Part shown: piece after piece, positions 12,461-25,600 of the stretch
Numbering within the stretch: the stretch's first letter is position 1
Layout of the letters: every line of letters begins with the position of its first letter
The notes under the pieces: generated by a model
Databases searched by the model: none
What the model was told of the DNA's origin: nothing
Seen by the model: the letters and a program-made list of their open reading frames with translations, nothing else
Made by a program: the position numbers and the translations under genes
Origin: Alviniconcha marisindica
Lineage: Eukaryota > Mollusca > Gastropoda > Provannidae
Direction: 5' to 3'
Assembly: GCA_018857735.1 (NCBI GenBank)
Contig: JABMCL010000565.1
Span: 1-64,000 of the forward strand
Length of the DNA stretch: 64,000 nt

Positions 12461-12599
12461 AATTGTTCAAGAATGTGTTTGGTTGGGGTTTATGCCTGAA
12501 AATGAAATCTCTTCTTTGAGGTCTCTAGAATGCCTTTGCATGTTTTGTTTCGTCCATTAAAAAAAAAAATGCAAATAAAGGTGTGAGTGCCTGGTATAA

Positions 12600-14140
12600 A
12601 CATTTTGAAAAAAGAAAGACAAAGCTCTCCCAGCAAATGGCACTGGATTCATCCAACTGAGCCATTATTTGCCCTGCTCAATATACCACCTCCTATGCAC
12701 CAGAAGACCTGGCAGTTTACCAGAAGACGCTGTACACTGGGGCACATCAAGCTGCTGAATCCCATCTGCAAGAGGCTGCTGACCTTGTCCGTGAAATATA
12801 TGCAGAAATGAAGATTGGAGAGCCAACCCCTGATGGACAGCTGGACATCTCTGTTTCTTTTGATGGGAGCTGGCACAGACAAGGCCGCTGCTCACACACA
12901 CAGGCATAGCCACGGTCATTGAGGTTTTTTCTGGTCTAATTCTGGACTTCGTCACCTTGTTGAGCTACTGTCTGGCTTGTGAACTTGGGCCAAAAGTAGA
13001 CTCTCCAGGATATGTGGAATGGTTCAGAAAGCATGAAAGCCATTGCCAGAAAACCACAAACTGCTCTTCTGCAGCCATGGAGACTGAGGCAGCTGTGGTG
13101 ATGTGGGGACGGTCCCTGCAGCTCCATAATTTTCAGTACATGGAAATGCTCGGTGATGGAGATGGCAAAGCTCATGGCAAGGTCAACGGATTACACCCAT
13201 ACGGACCTGAGGTCAGCATCAAGAAGACGGAGTGTGTCCACCATGTGACGAAAAGGATGGGAACAGCTCTTCGGACCCTCGTGGAAAAGAGAAAAGCCCA
13301 GAAATTGCCGATCGGAGGCTGTGGCAAGCTGACAGATGACCACATCAAGCAGCTGACCAACTTCTATGGCAGGGTGATCAAGAACAATGCAGGGAACCTG
13401 AAAGCCATGGAAGATGCTGTGTGGGCATCATTATTCCACACTCTCAGCACCGACAAAGACCCACATCATGAACGGTGTCCTGCTGGGAGACGGCCGTGGT
13501 GCTTCTACAAGACAGCAGAGGCCAGCAGTGCCCGTCTACAAATGGTTGGGAGACGGTACAGACCCCCAGTTGCTGACCAGGTGCCTGTCTGGCAAAACTC
13601 AACTCCAACGAGAGTTTTCACTCCATGGTGTGGAGAGCATGCCTAAAGGAAAGGTGGGCTGCCAAGCGGACTGTGGACACTGCTGTTATCTGAGTCCAAA
13701 GGCTCCACAGCACTGCTGGATGCGCTGACTGAACTGGACGTTGTTGGAGGGACCTATGCAGAGGACTTTGTGGAGAGTCAAGACATCAAGAGAACAAAGT
13801 CTGCAACAAGAACGTCATCACAGAATGCCAGAGACTGCTATCTGAGTCCAGCGATTCAACGACTCCACAGCACTGCTGGATGCGCTGACTGGACTGGACA
13901 TTGTTGGAGGGACCTATGCACAAGACTTTGTGGAGAGTGAAGACATCAAGAGAGGAAAGTCTGCGACAAGAATGTCATCACAGAATAACAAAGACCGCTG
14001 TAAGATGATCGGCACTATCCACCCTCAGGAGCGAGAAGGTTGGAGGGTCAGGAGGGACAGAGCTTTCCGAAGAGGCAGAACTGATAAAGAGAGAAAACAA
14101 ACTTGTAAATATAGTTTCTTGGTGTATTACTCTGCCAGAT
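12600..14140 (+). pseudogene. Decayed Mutator-like DDE transposase
   Basis: The segment encodes pieces of an animal Mutator-like transposase. In order, they are an N-terminal helical region (YQKTLYTGAHQAAESHLQEA), the first acidic site in SVSFDGSWHRQGRCSH, a Cys/His stretch, the second acidic site in MLGDGDGKAHGKV, then KKTECVHHVTKRMGTALRTL, GGCGKLTDDHIKQLTNFYGR and NAGNLKAMEDAVWASLFHTL, followed by CPAGRRPWCFYKTAEAS. Frameshifts occur near 12905 and after about 13500; the downstream NESFHSMVWRAC-type block sits in a third frame. About 140 bp near the end (13725-13850 and 13868-13990) are duplicated in tandem. It cannot encode a complete enzyme. Terminal inverted repeats were not recognised. 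The 'Mutator-like' label is from memory of the domain family. Confidence 0.8.
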
Positions 14141-14149
14141 AATCATCTT

Positions 14150-16470
14150 GTGAAAACAAGCACTGTCGTCAGTCCATGAACACAGCATGTGCACTTACTC
14201 GTTACTTCTTAGCCAGTTTTCTCAAAACAGCACATTTCACGCTGGTCTGCGATTTTGCTCCCACTTGAAAAGTAGGTTAGGATATATCTGATAAAGATAT
14301 TCCCATGAAATTTGGTTTCCCTGTGTAAATATGGATCCTAGATGCAATAAGACAGACTAGAAAACTAGCTGGGATACTTTGTATGCTGTGACAAGTGGCT
14401 CAAACTGGGACAGTTCCTGAAATTTATAACCCCCTTTGGTATAACCGTGCATTAAGCATTTCACATTTCAGAGGTACAAATTATGCTTAACTGTTCAGTA
14501 ATCATTTCTTGTTGTAGTCTTCCAGATAATGATATAAATATGCTATGTTGTCAAAATCAAGGAGGCAAAATGTGTTATCTTTTATCAACAAATTGGCTTC
14601 TTCTTTTTTCTTCCTACTTGTGATCATCAGATAAAACTTGCTGTGAATGTTCCTTTCAGCGCTGTTTACTTGTATGCAAAAATTCAAGCATGTAGCCCAA
14701 GTACATTATGAGATACGAAAATGTAAAAAAATGCCAATTTTGCACACCATGTGGCACCTTAAACAGCGAACTAGGAGACTGCAAAAACATGCTGAAATAA
14801 AAAATAAAAAAAAAGAAGAAATTGGGCAGCAGAGGAATTGTTACGGTATGACTGATTGGACTGGTCACAACAAATTGCTGACTCGGTCAGCTATGCTGAA
14901 CCATGAAATGATCATGTAGTCATCATTTTGCTGATAATATGACCTCTTGTAGTGCTGTAAACAAAATTACATGATGCAGCAACATTTTGGGACCATCAAA
15001 CCTCTGTGAGACTAAGCAGGTCAACTGATTTTGCCAGTTTTCAACCTGCTACGTCACAAAAGGTTTTGAACAGCTGACACAGAGTTCCCAAGCTGAACTC
15101 TTGTTCAGTCCGCAGCTCTAGTGAAAATTAAAATCAGGACATTTCTGATCATCATCACTGAAGAGAAGAAAACTAGCACCACCAATGAGCTTCAATTATC
15201 AGCACTGTCACATGACAGGGTGACAACTTGCACACTTCCTGCCACACAGAAGGTATAATATTTCAGCAGCCAGACCCCACCAAGTTTTTTGCCAAAGCCC
15301 TGGATGTAGATGAAGCCAGTGGATTTCAAGCTACATGACCTGACTGTGAAGCCTGGATCAGCAGACATTTCTGTGTGGGTGGATGAGTCTTGGCTGCCAA
15401 AAGAGCACAACACCAAGATTGTTCACCAACCCATTCTGGCACATGCTTGTGGGATTGCTTTTGTTTTTCAGTGATTTTCACCAGTATTGCTTATCTGGCT
15501 TAGAAGCTGGGGATGGGTGTGTTTTACAGTAATGGGGGGGGGGGGGGGGGGGGGGGTGGTGTGGGATATGTTCAGTAACCTGGGGTGGGTGGGTTAGAGA
15601 ATGAGGTCAATGTTGATAAATAAACTGGATTTATTTCATGCTGACTATAGAATGTGCCTAATTTATAATACTTTCATGTTTTTATTCTTTTTTTGTGTTT
15701 AACCGAGTTAGCTGGTTGTTTTTTTGGTTTGATTTGCTCTTCGTTCAGCCCGAATTCCTGGTATAACCCTTGCTGTCCAGTTGGTTTCTTTTATTCAGCC
15801 TGAATTCCTGGTGTGCATGTCCAAACCTGTCATTTTGATTAAATCTGTTAATTCAGACAAGCAGAACATACTTCATAGCAACTGTCCAGATCTTCAGAGA
15901 AAAAGAAGAAGAAAAAAAGGCATGGTCTGCGTGTATTATATATATATATGCAGCACATAATCTGTGTCACTCAGTAAACATGGTGGAATGAGTACCGGAA
16001 TGTCAAAATGAACATATTAATCATGCAATTTGACAGCTGCACATCTGAGTTTTGGAGGGGCTGTGGTTCTAGTGCATGATGTTTTATGGGTTTGAAACTG
16101 CATGCTCTCTGTCTAATGCACTAATAAAGTTGTTGTAAGAGTGTCACCATTGTCCTTGATCATTTCATTTCATAGATCCCCCCCCCCCCCCCCCCCCAAT
16201 CACCATTTTGAATGTTGCTGTAACATTATCACTCTTTCAGTCTTTGCAAGCTCATATCTCAAAAACTAAACTAGATATTAAAATATTTGTTTTGTTTTTT
16301 GCAGTGTTCTTCAATTAAAATGTTCTGCATTTGAGACTAAAAACTGATTAAAAAAAAAATTCAAATCTTGGCTGCCACTACCTGCTATAACACAGTTATG
16401 TTGGGAGTAGATCTGGAAAAAAAATAAAGGTGAATGGACCAGGAAGGTAGAAATTAGGACGTGGAATTCC
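14150..16470. other. Intergenic stretch without a recognised gene
   Basis: Only short frames with no family similarity are seen. Notable contents are a 23-base G run (15534-15556), a (TA)n tract near 15938 and a 20-base C run (16178-16197). Confidence 0.6.
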
Positions 16471-16529
16471 TGGTGGTAGGTGAAGCATGCATGGCTATAT
16501 TCTGACCTACTCAAGGCTGTACGGGGAGA

Positions 16530-16690
16530 ATGTGTCGGCTTTGAGTTCTCAACAGAGGGGATCTTAATTTATGCGTCCACAGTACCCTACTGCAGGACCT
16601 TCATGGGTGGTGTGGATCTTCTCAAATCTCTGACAGTTTTGCACAAGAGCAAACTGGACACCAGACCAAAAAGCAGAAACTAGAACCCAA
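16530..16690 (+). pseudogene. Short transposase-like fragment (possible piggyBac)
   Basis: The translation PYCRTFMGGVDLLKSLTVLH resembles the conserved (Y)N..MGGVD segment of piggyBac-type transposases. Only this motif is preserved and nothing else of the enzyme is recognisable nearby, so the assignment is tentative. Confidence 0.3.
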
Positions 16691-16750
16691 AAGCAGAAAC
16701 TAGAATTAAAAAGCAGAAACTAGAACCAAAAAGCAGAAACTAGAATTCAA
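16667..16750. repeat. 20-bp tandem repeat, about four copies
   Basis: AAAAGCAGAAACTAGAA plus three variable bases repeats head to tail. Confidence 0.9.
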
Positions 16751-16929
16751 CCCCCACCAACTTTTTTCTTTCTCCTTCTGTTTTCCTGCAGGGAATTTCC
16801 TGTTTCCCACATGGGCTTTGTGGATGAGCATAAGGCATGATCAGTCAGTGTAAATATAGGTTTATGGGAAGATACACACAGAGAAACGTTGACATTGTCT
16901 TTGTGTAACATCAGGAAGACCTAAAGAGG

Positions 16930-17195
16930 AAGGTGTAGAGAAGAGAGAGAGAGGCGCAATGAACTGCGCACATTGAATTAGACATATGTTTATGTATTTA
17001 CTTGTGACACCCAGCATTCTTCAATGAGAGAGAGAGGGAGAGAGAATGAACCGGGTCATTTTAATTATGCAAGTATTATGTACCTATTTGTGACGCACAG
17101 CATTCTTTAGCCACAGAGAGAGAGAGAGAGAGAGAGGGGTAATGAACTGGGTTACATTTAATTACGCATGTGTTTACGTATGTATTAGTGACACT
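16930..17195. repeat. Three diverged units, each ending in a (GA)n tract
   Basis: Each unit holds a GAGAGAGA tract, then AATGAACYGSG, a TTAATTA-type A/T segment, TATGTA and GTGACRC followed by CAGCATTCTT. The period is roughly 100 bp, so the microsatellite was duplicated together with unique flanking sequence. Confidence 0.7.
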
Positions 17196-17219
17196 CTGAA
17201 CAGAATGGGGTGTTACTGT

Positions 17220-17810
17220 TGTTTTTATTTACACGAGAAACTAGAATCAAGGCTTGCAAGTGGGTTCATGAATGGTGGCAACAGCAGAAAGTGCTAGTGA
17301 AACCTGTGGAAAACAAACCAGCAAAATCACAAATCAAGGAGAAGAAGGAAAAAGACCGACTGCGCCAGCAGAAATACAAAGCTAGTCTTCCTACTCCTAG
17401 TCAGAAAAAAAGTCTGGCAGGATAAGAAACGTCCAGACGAAAGAAGAGAAGAGAACAAGCAGGTGACACCAGTCAACAAAATGGTGCCACCAACTGAAGC
17501 TGGAGGTCAGACACCAGGAAGCAGTAGAAATGAAAAAATTTCACTTCAGAAAGAAGTTCAGACAACCAGCAACTCTCCAGCCTTCACGCCCTCCTATATA
17601 TGTCGGGCAGTCAGAAAAGCCAAAGAAAACGTGCCTGAGAATCAGCTACATTTGCTGTGGTGGTCGACCGGATGATGGACACCAATTCTCCACGCAAGAG
17701 GAAGACCTTAGCAGTGTGAACAGGGCCACACACGGAATGACAGTAAAAGTGTCAACAATCTGGTGTGGAAGTGCTGTCCTGAAGAAATACACTATGGACT
17801 GACAACCATG
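17220..17810 (+). pseudogene. Frameshifted remnant of a lysine-rich ORF
   Basis: A basic segment (KEKKEKDRLRQQKYKASLPT) is followed, after frame changes, by AFTPSYICRAVRKAKENVPE in one frame and VVDRMMDTNSPRKRKTL in the next. The combination resembles basic proteins of unknown function that are repeated in many invertebrate genomes and probably belong to mobile elements. No catalytic domain is visible, and I do not recognise the family with certainty. Confidence 0.3.
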
Positions 17811-18090
17811 GAGACACCAGCAGCCACAGCAGCGTGCATGTTTAACAGTGGCCGCATCTGACTGGGCCAGATGCAGGAAGCCGTGGACATCAACGCAGGC
17901 AGGTCTGTGTATTTATTATGTGCACAGTCTGTGGCGGCATGTTCTGACAACTGTGGAGACAGCAGCCACAGCAGCGTGCATGTTTAACGGTGGCTGCATC
18001 TGACTGGGCCAGATGCAGGAAGCCGTGGACATCGACGCAGGCAGGTTTGTGTATTTATTATGTGCACAGTCTGTGGCGGCATGTTCTGAC
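17801..18090. repeat. Tandem duplication, period 145 bp
   Basis: Two copies differ at only a few positions. Landmarks are CAGCCACAGCAGCGTGCATG, TGGGCCAGATGCAGGAAGCC and TGTGCACAGTCTGTGGCGGC. Confidence 0.95.
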
Positions 18091-18099
18091 TTAGGCTAG

Positions 18100-19770
18100 T
18101 TAGAGATGAATTGAGAATGCCACCAAAAAAGTGACCACAGCTGACCGCTGGCCATGCCAGAGTACGCTAACAGCAGATAAATAATTGGGTTTTGACACCC
18201 AGCCAACTGTGATGGTTATATCAGGGTGAGTGTTAAGAGAATTCAGTTGCTGCAGTAACGAAACAGAAATGAATCACTGGATAAGTCGGGTAAAGAACCG
18301 GCTGTCATAGCAGCGACCGCAGATACCACTGATGACAGATGCAAACGTAAATTTCACTGTTTGGAAGCAGGCGTACCCATGGCTTCAGCAAGCAGGCAAG
18401 CTCCTGTTTTTCAGGATTAACCGTGGGACCGGGATCCACAACAGTGTGACACTGACAGCAGATACGGGCCACCTTAGAACTAGCACCCACCGGGCATGTG
18501 TCTAGCAGTACTCACCAACACATCATCAGGGCCGCAACAGAGCAGAGAAACATGCAGAAGGCATGGACTAGAACCTTGATCAACAAGGAACTGGCTGTTC
18601 TGGTGCCATTTGATTTCAAGCTTGGCTGTTGCGAACTCCTCAAAATGCCAAACATCTGAACTGTGGCAGGATGACTGAATACTCATTCGAATGGAACATC
18701 AGCAAATTATGAGCTCCTTCGGATGTTTTTAGATTAACTAAATAGATCAGATAGAAATAATATGTACAATCACAAGGTCACAAGCGTGAAGTAATTACAC
18801 TCTTCAAAGATGAAAACACAGATATGGTGGTACAGTACACGTTAGCAATCTAATCAATGTCAGGATTGTTGATCCAGTTACATATCTGCACATGATTTTA
18901 AATACAATTTCTCGTAATTTTCGCATGAGAAAAAAACAACTAAAAATAAAATGACCAACAGTCATATATATATATATATCTAAATTGTCTTATTAAAATA
19001 CAATGTTACCTGATGCGCCTGCATAACCCTGACTGGTTTGGGTCAACATGTTGGTGACAATGAAAATGATTCAAAGAGAAATTGCAGTTCGGAATTACCC
19101 TGCTGTGAAGTAGTGTAGTGCCCCATTAAACGGCATAGGGAGTTGGCAGGTCTAACGTCTGAATAAAGGTTCATTTAACTACACATATAGCATATGATCT
19201 CATTATGAAGCCAAGAAACCTGCATGGTCATCAAAAACTGAGTACAAAAAGACAAAACACTTGAGTTGTTTTAAAACTTCTCTCCTACCTCTTACAAATA
19301 ATATATATATTACTATATCAGTATATGAAACTGATTGGCTGGTTTTCCCCTTTACTGGAACTAGTGGAAGAAAAAACAGAGATCAGCATTTTTGTTTGTT
19401 CTGTTGTGAGTATAAACCATCAGCATAAACAAAAACCATCAGTATAAACAATCTTTATCTCAAGTACACCAGACTGAGAAGACGAGTGGAACCAAACCAC
19501 ACTTCCATTAAAAATGAAAGAGACTTCATCATCATCAGGCGGGTTCCACATCAATCAACCAAACAAAATAATCAATCAGCATAACTCAGACAAATTATTC
19601 ACCAATCAACCAATCAGAATCAATTAAGCAAACAAATTATCAACCAATCCACCGCACACTAGCAGTCTGACCAGTGACTACTCATGCCTCGCAAAAAAGG
19701 CTATCAAGCTGGTGAATCGTAGCATTTAACAGACCAGTTTGCAACAAGAACAAAATGTACAGTCAGACAC
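18100..19770. other. Intergenic stretch between transposon remnants and the ankyrin gene
   Basis: The sequence is AT-rich with short (TA)n tracts at about 18964 and 19300 and repeated AATCAACCAA/ATCAAT motifs at 19550-19640. No gene is recognised. It probably contains the 3' UTR of the minus-strand ankyrin gene, but no clear polyadenylation signal was assigned. Confidence 0.5.
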
Positions 19771-19781
19771 ACACAAACACA

Positions 19782-22621
19782 TCACCAGTACTCCAGATCC
19801 GAATCGCCCCCATCCTCGCTAATGGAGCTGTCTGAAGAGGATGGATACTCGCTGTCGCTGACCAGCGGGTACACAGGGTCCGGCCGCTCCACGTGGAACG
19901 CAGACAGCCGCAGCCCCAACTGCTGCAGCAGCAGCTCCACCTGAAGGCACAGCAGCGTATCCGTGGGCAACCCCAGCAGCGAGACCAGGGCTCGCAGCAC
20001 GGTGTGGTTCACCACCAGCCCCATGTACTCCTCGTACACCTCACGCTGACGCAGCTCCTGGGGCTGGAACCGCTGCTGGAATGTGGCAACGGGAAGGATG
20101 CGCTGCAAGGCCGCGGTGCTGTCGACCAGGCACTGACGGAATACTTGCCGGGCGGCCAGCTGCTGGAGGGAGCAGGTGGTGCAGCCAAAGAGCCGCTGCA
20201 CCAGCTGAGTGCGGTGCTGTCGTAGATGGGAGAGTTCCGGGAGGTGGGTGTCGATGAGGTGGATCAGCTCTTCTTCGATTTCAGGCCTGCTGAAATAACC
20301 TGCAATAACGTCCAGTCCAAAAGCTCTATTTTAGCAGACATGGTTTTAGGTATAAGAATAAGTGAGGCAATGGGATTGAAAATTGCTGGTGTGGGGAAAG
20401 TGACACGGGCTTTCATGATGGGGAAAATTCCTGATCAGAACAAGAAAATAATCCTCACCCCCTTCCCCTTTTGAAACAACTAGAAAAAAGAAAAGAGAGA
20501 TAGAGAGAGAACTCAAACTCAAAAAATTTAATACTCAAGGACAGTAGCGTTAGGTCCATTTGGAATATCTAACAGCCAGTCCTCGCTATACTACAAACAC
20601 AAATAAACATGACAATATCACAAACAAATATTATAAGCACAATTAAACAAGAGAAAGAGAGAGAAACCGCAATACAAAAAGATTAAAACAATATATCCAA
20701 AATCCAACCTCAGAAATAAATGTTAACACACCACTTCTTAATCTGTTACACGCATACGCAAATGCTCAATAATAAAGCTTGAGAGTGTCAAATAAAATAC
20801 ACACACACACACCACTTCTTAATCTGTTACACACGTGTGCAAATGCTCAATAATAAAGCTTGAGAGTGTCAAATACCCCCCCCCCCCCCCCCAACTCCAC
20901 TCCACTTGTAGCTACCTGCATCAACTAGATGTGCAAAGGACTGTGTGGCAGTGACAATACACTGGTGTGGATCCACCCAGATCATCTTCCTTTGCACTGG
21001 CCATCCAGCAAACACTGCCAGCAGTGGGGACAGCTCTCTGGAACCAAACACACAACCTCCATCACATCACACGACACAGTCCAAGCACCACAGCACGGTC
21101 ATCGCTGGTGCACTTTTCTGCAACTCTTAGCAAAGAAAGGTTCTCCAGTTGGATAGGAGATGGGTAAACTGAGCTGCTGCATTTACAGGGCAAAAGCTTT
21201 GTCTGCAGATCCAGCAATACAAGAGAAAATCAAACTACCTGTCACTTTTTGTGCTGATGCATTTCTTTAAAGAGAAACAGACACACACGGTTGGAGGAGG
21301 GGGGGGGGGGGGACAGAGAGGGAGAGAGAGCGGTTTGCACATGGACTCAGAGGAGATCATAGTCACTATAACAAGTATTGTTCGCAATAACATCTGCAGG
21401 CAGGCTTCTCCACTCTGCTATTACATAATAATAAATGGAGAATGAGGACCTTGCCTTCTGCGGAAGGCTGTTTTGCGGATGGGTAAATTATACTTGTTGA
21501 GCGAAACTGGTGGGGCTCTTGTGACTGTTGTGGGATGTCTTGTGTTTGATGCTGGTGAATCCATAAATGATGGAACTTGAAGAAGACAGTGACCAGCTGT
21601 GCTTTCCTCCCCTGCATAACTACTACTGAGAGGTCGTCCACCTTCAGGCTTGTTGGTGCACCTTCTCAAGTGTGTGAATGGTATATGTCCACCGTGTAGG
21701 GGTCCCAAGCAGGCTTTGTTGGTGCACCTTCTCAAGTGTGGAAATGATATGTGTCCACTGTGTAGGGGTCCCAAGCAGGCTTTCCGCACCCAAAAACAGA
21801 TCTGACGAGAGGCTTTCAGGCTTTCTGTCCTCAGGTAAATGGACGACCCACAGGTGCCTTATCTGCATCTCTTCCTGCAGTCTTTGACAGTCTAGATGAT
21901 ATGATATACCCACAGCCCCCAACACAGTGTCACAGCTGAGCACTCCAGGTTCAGCGAAACAAACTTGGACCTATGTTTTCAGTTCATCAACATTAACAAC
22001 TAAAGCAAACTTCTCAAAAAAGGACATCTGTGGTGATGAATACAACAACAAGACTGATGTGGCCCACTCTGGACACATCAGGACTACTGATGAACTTCTC
22101 TGGTGCCAGCAGTGCCACTGGAAAGAGGGAACTGAACGGCTCACTGTGAATACACGTGCACCCACCTCTTGTGTTTCCTGGTTTCCCACACAGATCCCTT
22201 CAGCGTGGGGTTTGCTCCTGCGCGCAAAAGTTTATGGGTACCATCCACATCGCCTCTCACCATGCAGTGGAACAGTGCTGTGCGGCCCATGCTGTTCTGG
22301 TGATTCACCTGACACATGAAAGAAATGACAGCAATGAAAAACAAGGTCTGCCACTTTGAGCAGCAAAATGTCCCCCGCCCCTCTCGGTCTCCCCAATACA
22401 AACAACCGCTTCTGATTATGAGCCTCAATGGTGACGCTGACCTTGAAGAGAGCAGAGCACAATCTTTTCCACGTGCCACTTCAGCCATTATGATGCATCA
22501 CCATGCAAAGTTTCATTACAAAAGGTTCAGCTGTCCAGACAAACATTAACTGAAACTGAGCTTCCACTGTGACCTTGACTTTTACAAAGCAATCCAATAT
22601 TTTTTATTGAACACTTGAGAG

Positions 22622-22670
<49 letters not shown>

Positions 22671-25600
22671 TAGTTTTTAATGCCGTCAACCATGATGGTC
22701 ATATCACAGAGACAGAGAGAGAGAATTTCTGTTTAAAATAAAACAATACTGTCTTTTTCAGTTTCTGTTTCAAGCGATATATATATGACTAAGTGCCAAA
22801 AGGTGGGTCTGCAATGGGTGACTTGGTTGTGCTGAGAATAAAAGATGTTTAAACAAATATTTTGTCATTAGTGTGGGTTGAATGTGTGTGAAAATGAACG
22901 AGGATATAGTTGAAATAATAGCAGCAGAAATTTTGAAGCGGTTTGGGAAATATGTCCGTTAAAGTGTCATTTTACTGCTGAAATTCAACCACGAAAAGCG
23001 GACAGTGGCACAGAGCACGTCTCTGTCGGCGTGGTTTGGTTAAAGAAAACAAGGAAAAATTATATTTATCACATCTGTTATGTTCGCGAAAGATCGTTTT
23101 ACAAGATCCATGCATCAGAAAAACTTCCAACAAATTATGCTTTTGCAAAAAGCGTATCGAACTTTATTTGATCGGACGTCATCTGTGTCGTAATACGAAA
23201 CGCGAACTTTCGACAACAGACTGAAAACAACTCTGACCCTTGACATGAGCGGAAGTGACGTCATATGCACATCAGACTCGCGGTCAATCACTCAGCAGCT
23301 TTGAAAAGATTTAACCAAACAACTTTTGTTACATTAACAAAATTTGCCGCTCCTCAAATATTGTCGTAAGATATGACGTCCGACTATCTAACAAGTTGTG
23401 AGCGAAAAACAAAACATTATAGGTTTACACTTGTCAACAAACACGAAGGTACCACGTGACACTTCCCGGTCACATTTGATTTGAATGGCGTCGAAGGAAT
23501 CTTCTGCTGCGAACATTGAAAGGTACGTCGCAATTATTGTTGTGAGGGTGACGTCCAACCATTCTTGACGTCCGTCACAATTTTACACCGTTTTTTTTTT
23601 TAATCAGCTATTTAAAGTTTTATAGTTTTTGTGTTCGGGTTTAGAGGCATAGGAGAAGTGTTTTTTAAGAAAAGGGGGAGTTGCGGGGTGACTTTTGGGT
23701 AGTTGCAGAAAAATTTATTGCACTGACCCTTTGCTGAAATTTTGGACCCCCATCACCATGTGGCGTAAAACTAACTTCCAGTTGCACAGTGCAGACATTG
23801 TGAAATATGACATTTGCCACCCCAACATTGCTAGGCTTCGTTTGACAAGATCGACCTGTGAAATCGGGGACGGCCGTAATAAAAAAAAAAAATTTACGAG
23901 GATTAAGTCGGTGGGACGTCAGGGTTACCCCAAAAGGGTGCTGAGACATTTGCACCTTTTTGTTAATTTTTGAAAGGGGCTACTAAGGTCATTTACTGAG
24001 GGTTTTAGAAGTACTCCCTGATTTTTTTATTTTGCTTTTTTTGGGTTTTTATTTAGGTTTTATTTTAATTTTATTGAATTTTTCATTGTATTTTATGGAT
24101 AATTATTTTGGGATGGGAAAATTTTTTGTTGATGATGTTTCTCATGTTGGTTTTTATTGCTTATTATTTCAGCCCAATAATGTGAATGCCCAGGAGTAGG
24201 AAAAATTGCCCCTGCTATGAGTATGACCTGTCTCAACCCCTCATTCATAGCAGCACGTGCCTGAAGATTGGGAGAACCACATTATCACACCGTCTTTAAG
24301 AATCTACCATTAAAAAAAAGTTTCGACCAATTTCCTTCAAAAGTGTCACGCAACTAGTGCAAATCCTGATTTTGTCATCAATAGCATCATGCACTAAGAC
24401 AACATCATCAAGTCCTAAAACAACATGGTTTCAGAGGGGTTGCTCATGAATGTGAAACCCAACCCCTTTGGGCCTAATCACTAAAATCAGTGAACTCGCC
24501 AGACTTTCAGGCAGGGAAACTGGTAGACCTTGTGGCCTGCTTCAAAAGTTTTCCCATTAGGGGATCACCGGTAGAACAAAACACATGGATCAAGAGTTCC
24601 TGAGAGATCAGCAAGCTGTTGTTGTGGTATAAAGTGAATTTTGTCCCAGGGACTCAGAGGTCCCTTTAAGGCGGGGTTCTTGGCCCAGAATTGTTTGCCC
24701 TATACACAGGACCTAGCTGCCACAACGCCTACCTCCAGACTGAGACTTTTAAGATGACGCCATCTGTCAGTGCCCATCTCCACAGCTGAAGATCAAGAAT
24801 ACCCAAAATGATCAAAACAATTTCTGATGGGTAATGAAAAAGCAATGGAACATGTGCTTCTACCCGGACAGATGTGACATCCAAATTTTTTACTAAAAGA
24901 AAGGGGAAACACTACCATGCTCTGCATGGCCAGAGCCAAGTAGTCAAAAACTCACTTCTTGGGGTCACACTGACCTCAACCCCACCTGGGGCACATCAAC
25001 ATCACCAAAAAGCAAGCAGGACCCGGGTTCTGGGAAAACCCTAAGATCAGCACCTTTTTAATAAAGGCAAGGCCAAAGGGCATTGTACCCATCCTGGAAT
25101 ATGCAAGCTCATCGGCCCCCAAAACAACAACCTGATCAACCGCCTAGAGTCTGACAGAAAAAGGGCAGATGGGGGACACCACAGGATGCTCAGGATTCCA
25201 GTGTCAACAACATGCTGACGGTGACTAGTCCCTTCTCCAAAATGGGCGGGAAAAGAAGACGGTAAACTTTATAATTTCCCCCACCCCCATGGCTCCATGC
25301 CACGGAACCAAGGAATAACGGGTAATCCATATCACAGGAGCCCATCATTCCCATTCCCTGTTAACCCAGTCCCCTCCTTTAAGTGTCATACTGATACAGG
25401 AAAATTTTTCTTTTTCCCAACGCAACAAGGATTTGGAAAGACCCCACTGAGGGTGGGGCTGTGCCCACCCTTTTAGACTTCTTGTTGCTTCCCAAAAACT
25501 GTACCTTTGGGGATGCCCTGCCCCCAAGTAAGTAGTGTTGAGAGGTAGGGGCCATCAGGGTTTTCCCCCCCGGAAGCAGTGGATGACCCAGTTTAGGGTA

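Noticed and set aside
17801..18090. A protein-coding duplication
   Set aside because: Neither copy has a sustained open frame; it is a plain 145-bp tandem duplication.
21640..21940. An extra exon of the ankyrin gene around 21800-21930 (minus)
   Set aside because: The frame is open, but exon 22190-22308 joins exon 20916-21037 in matching phase without it, and part of it is a 66-bp tandem duplication.
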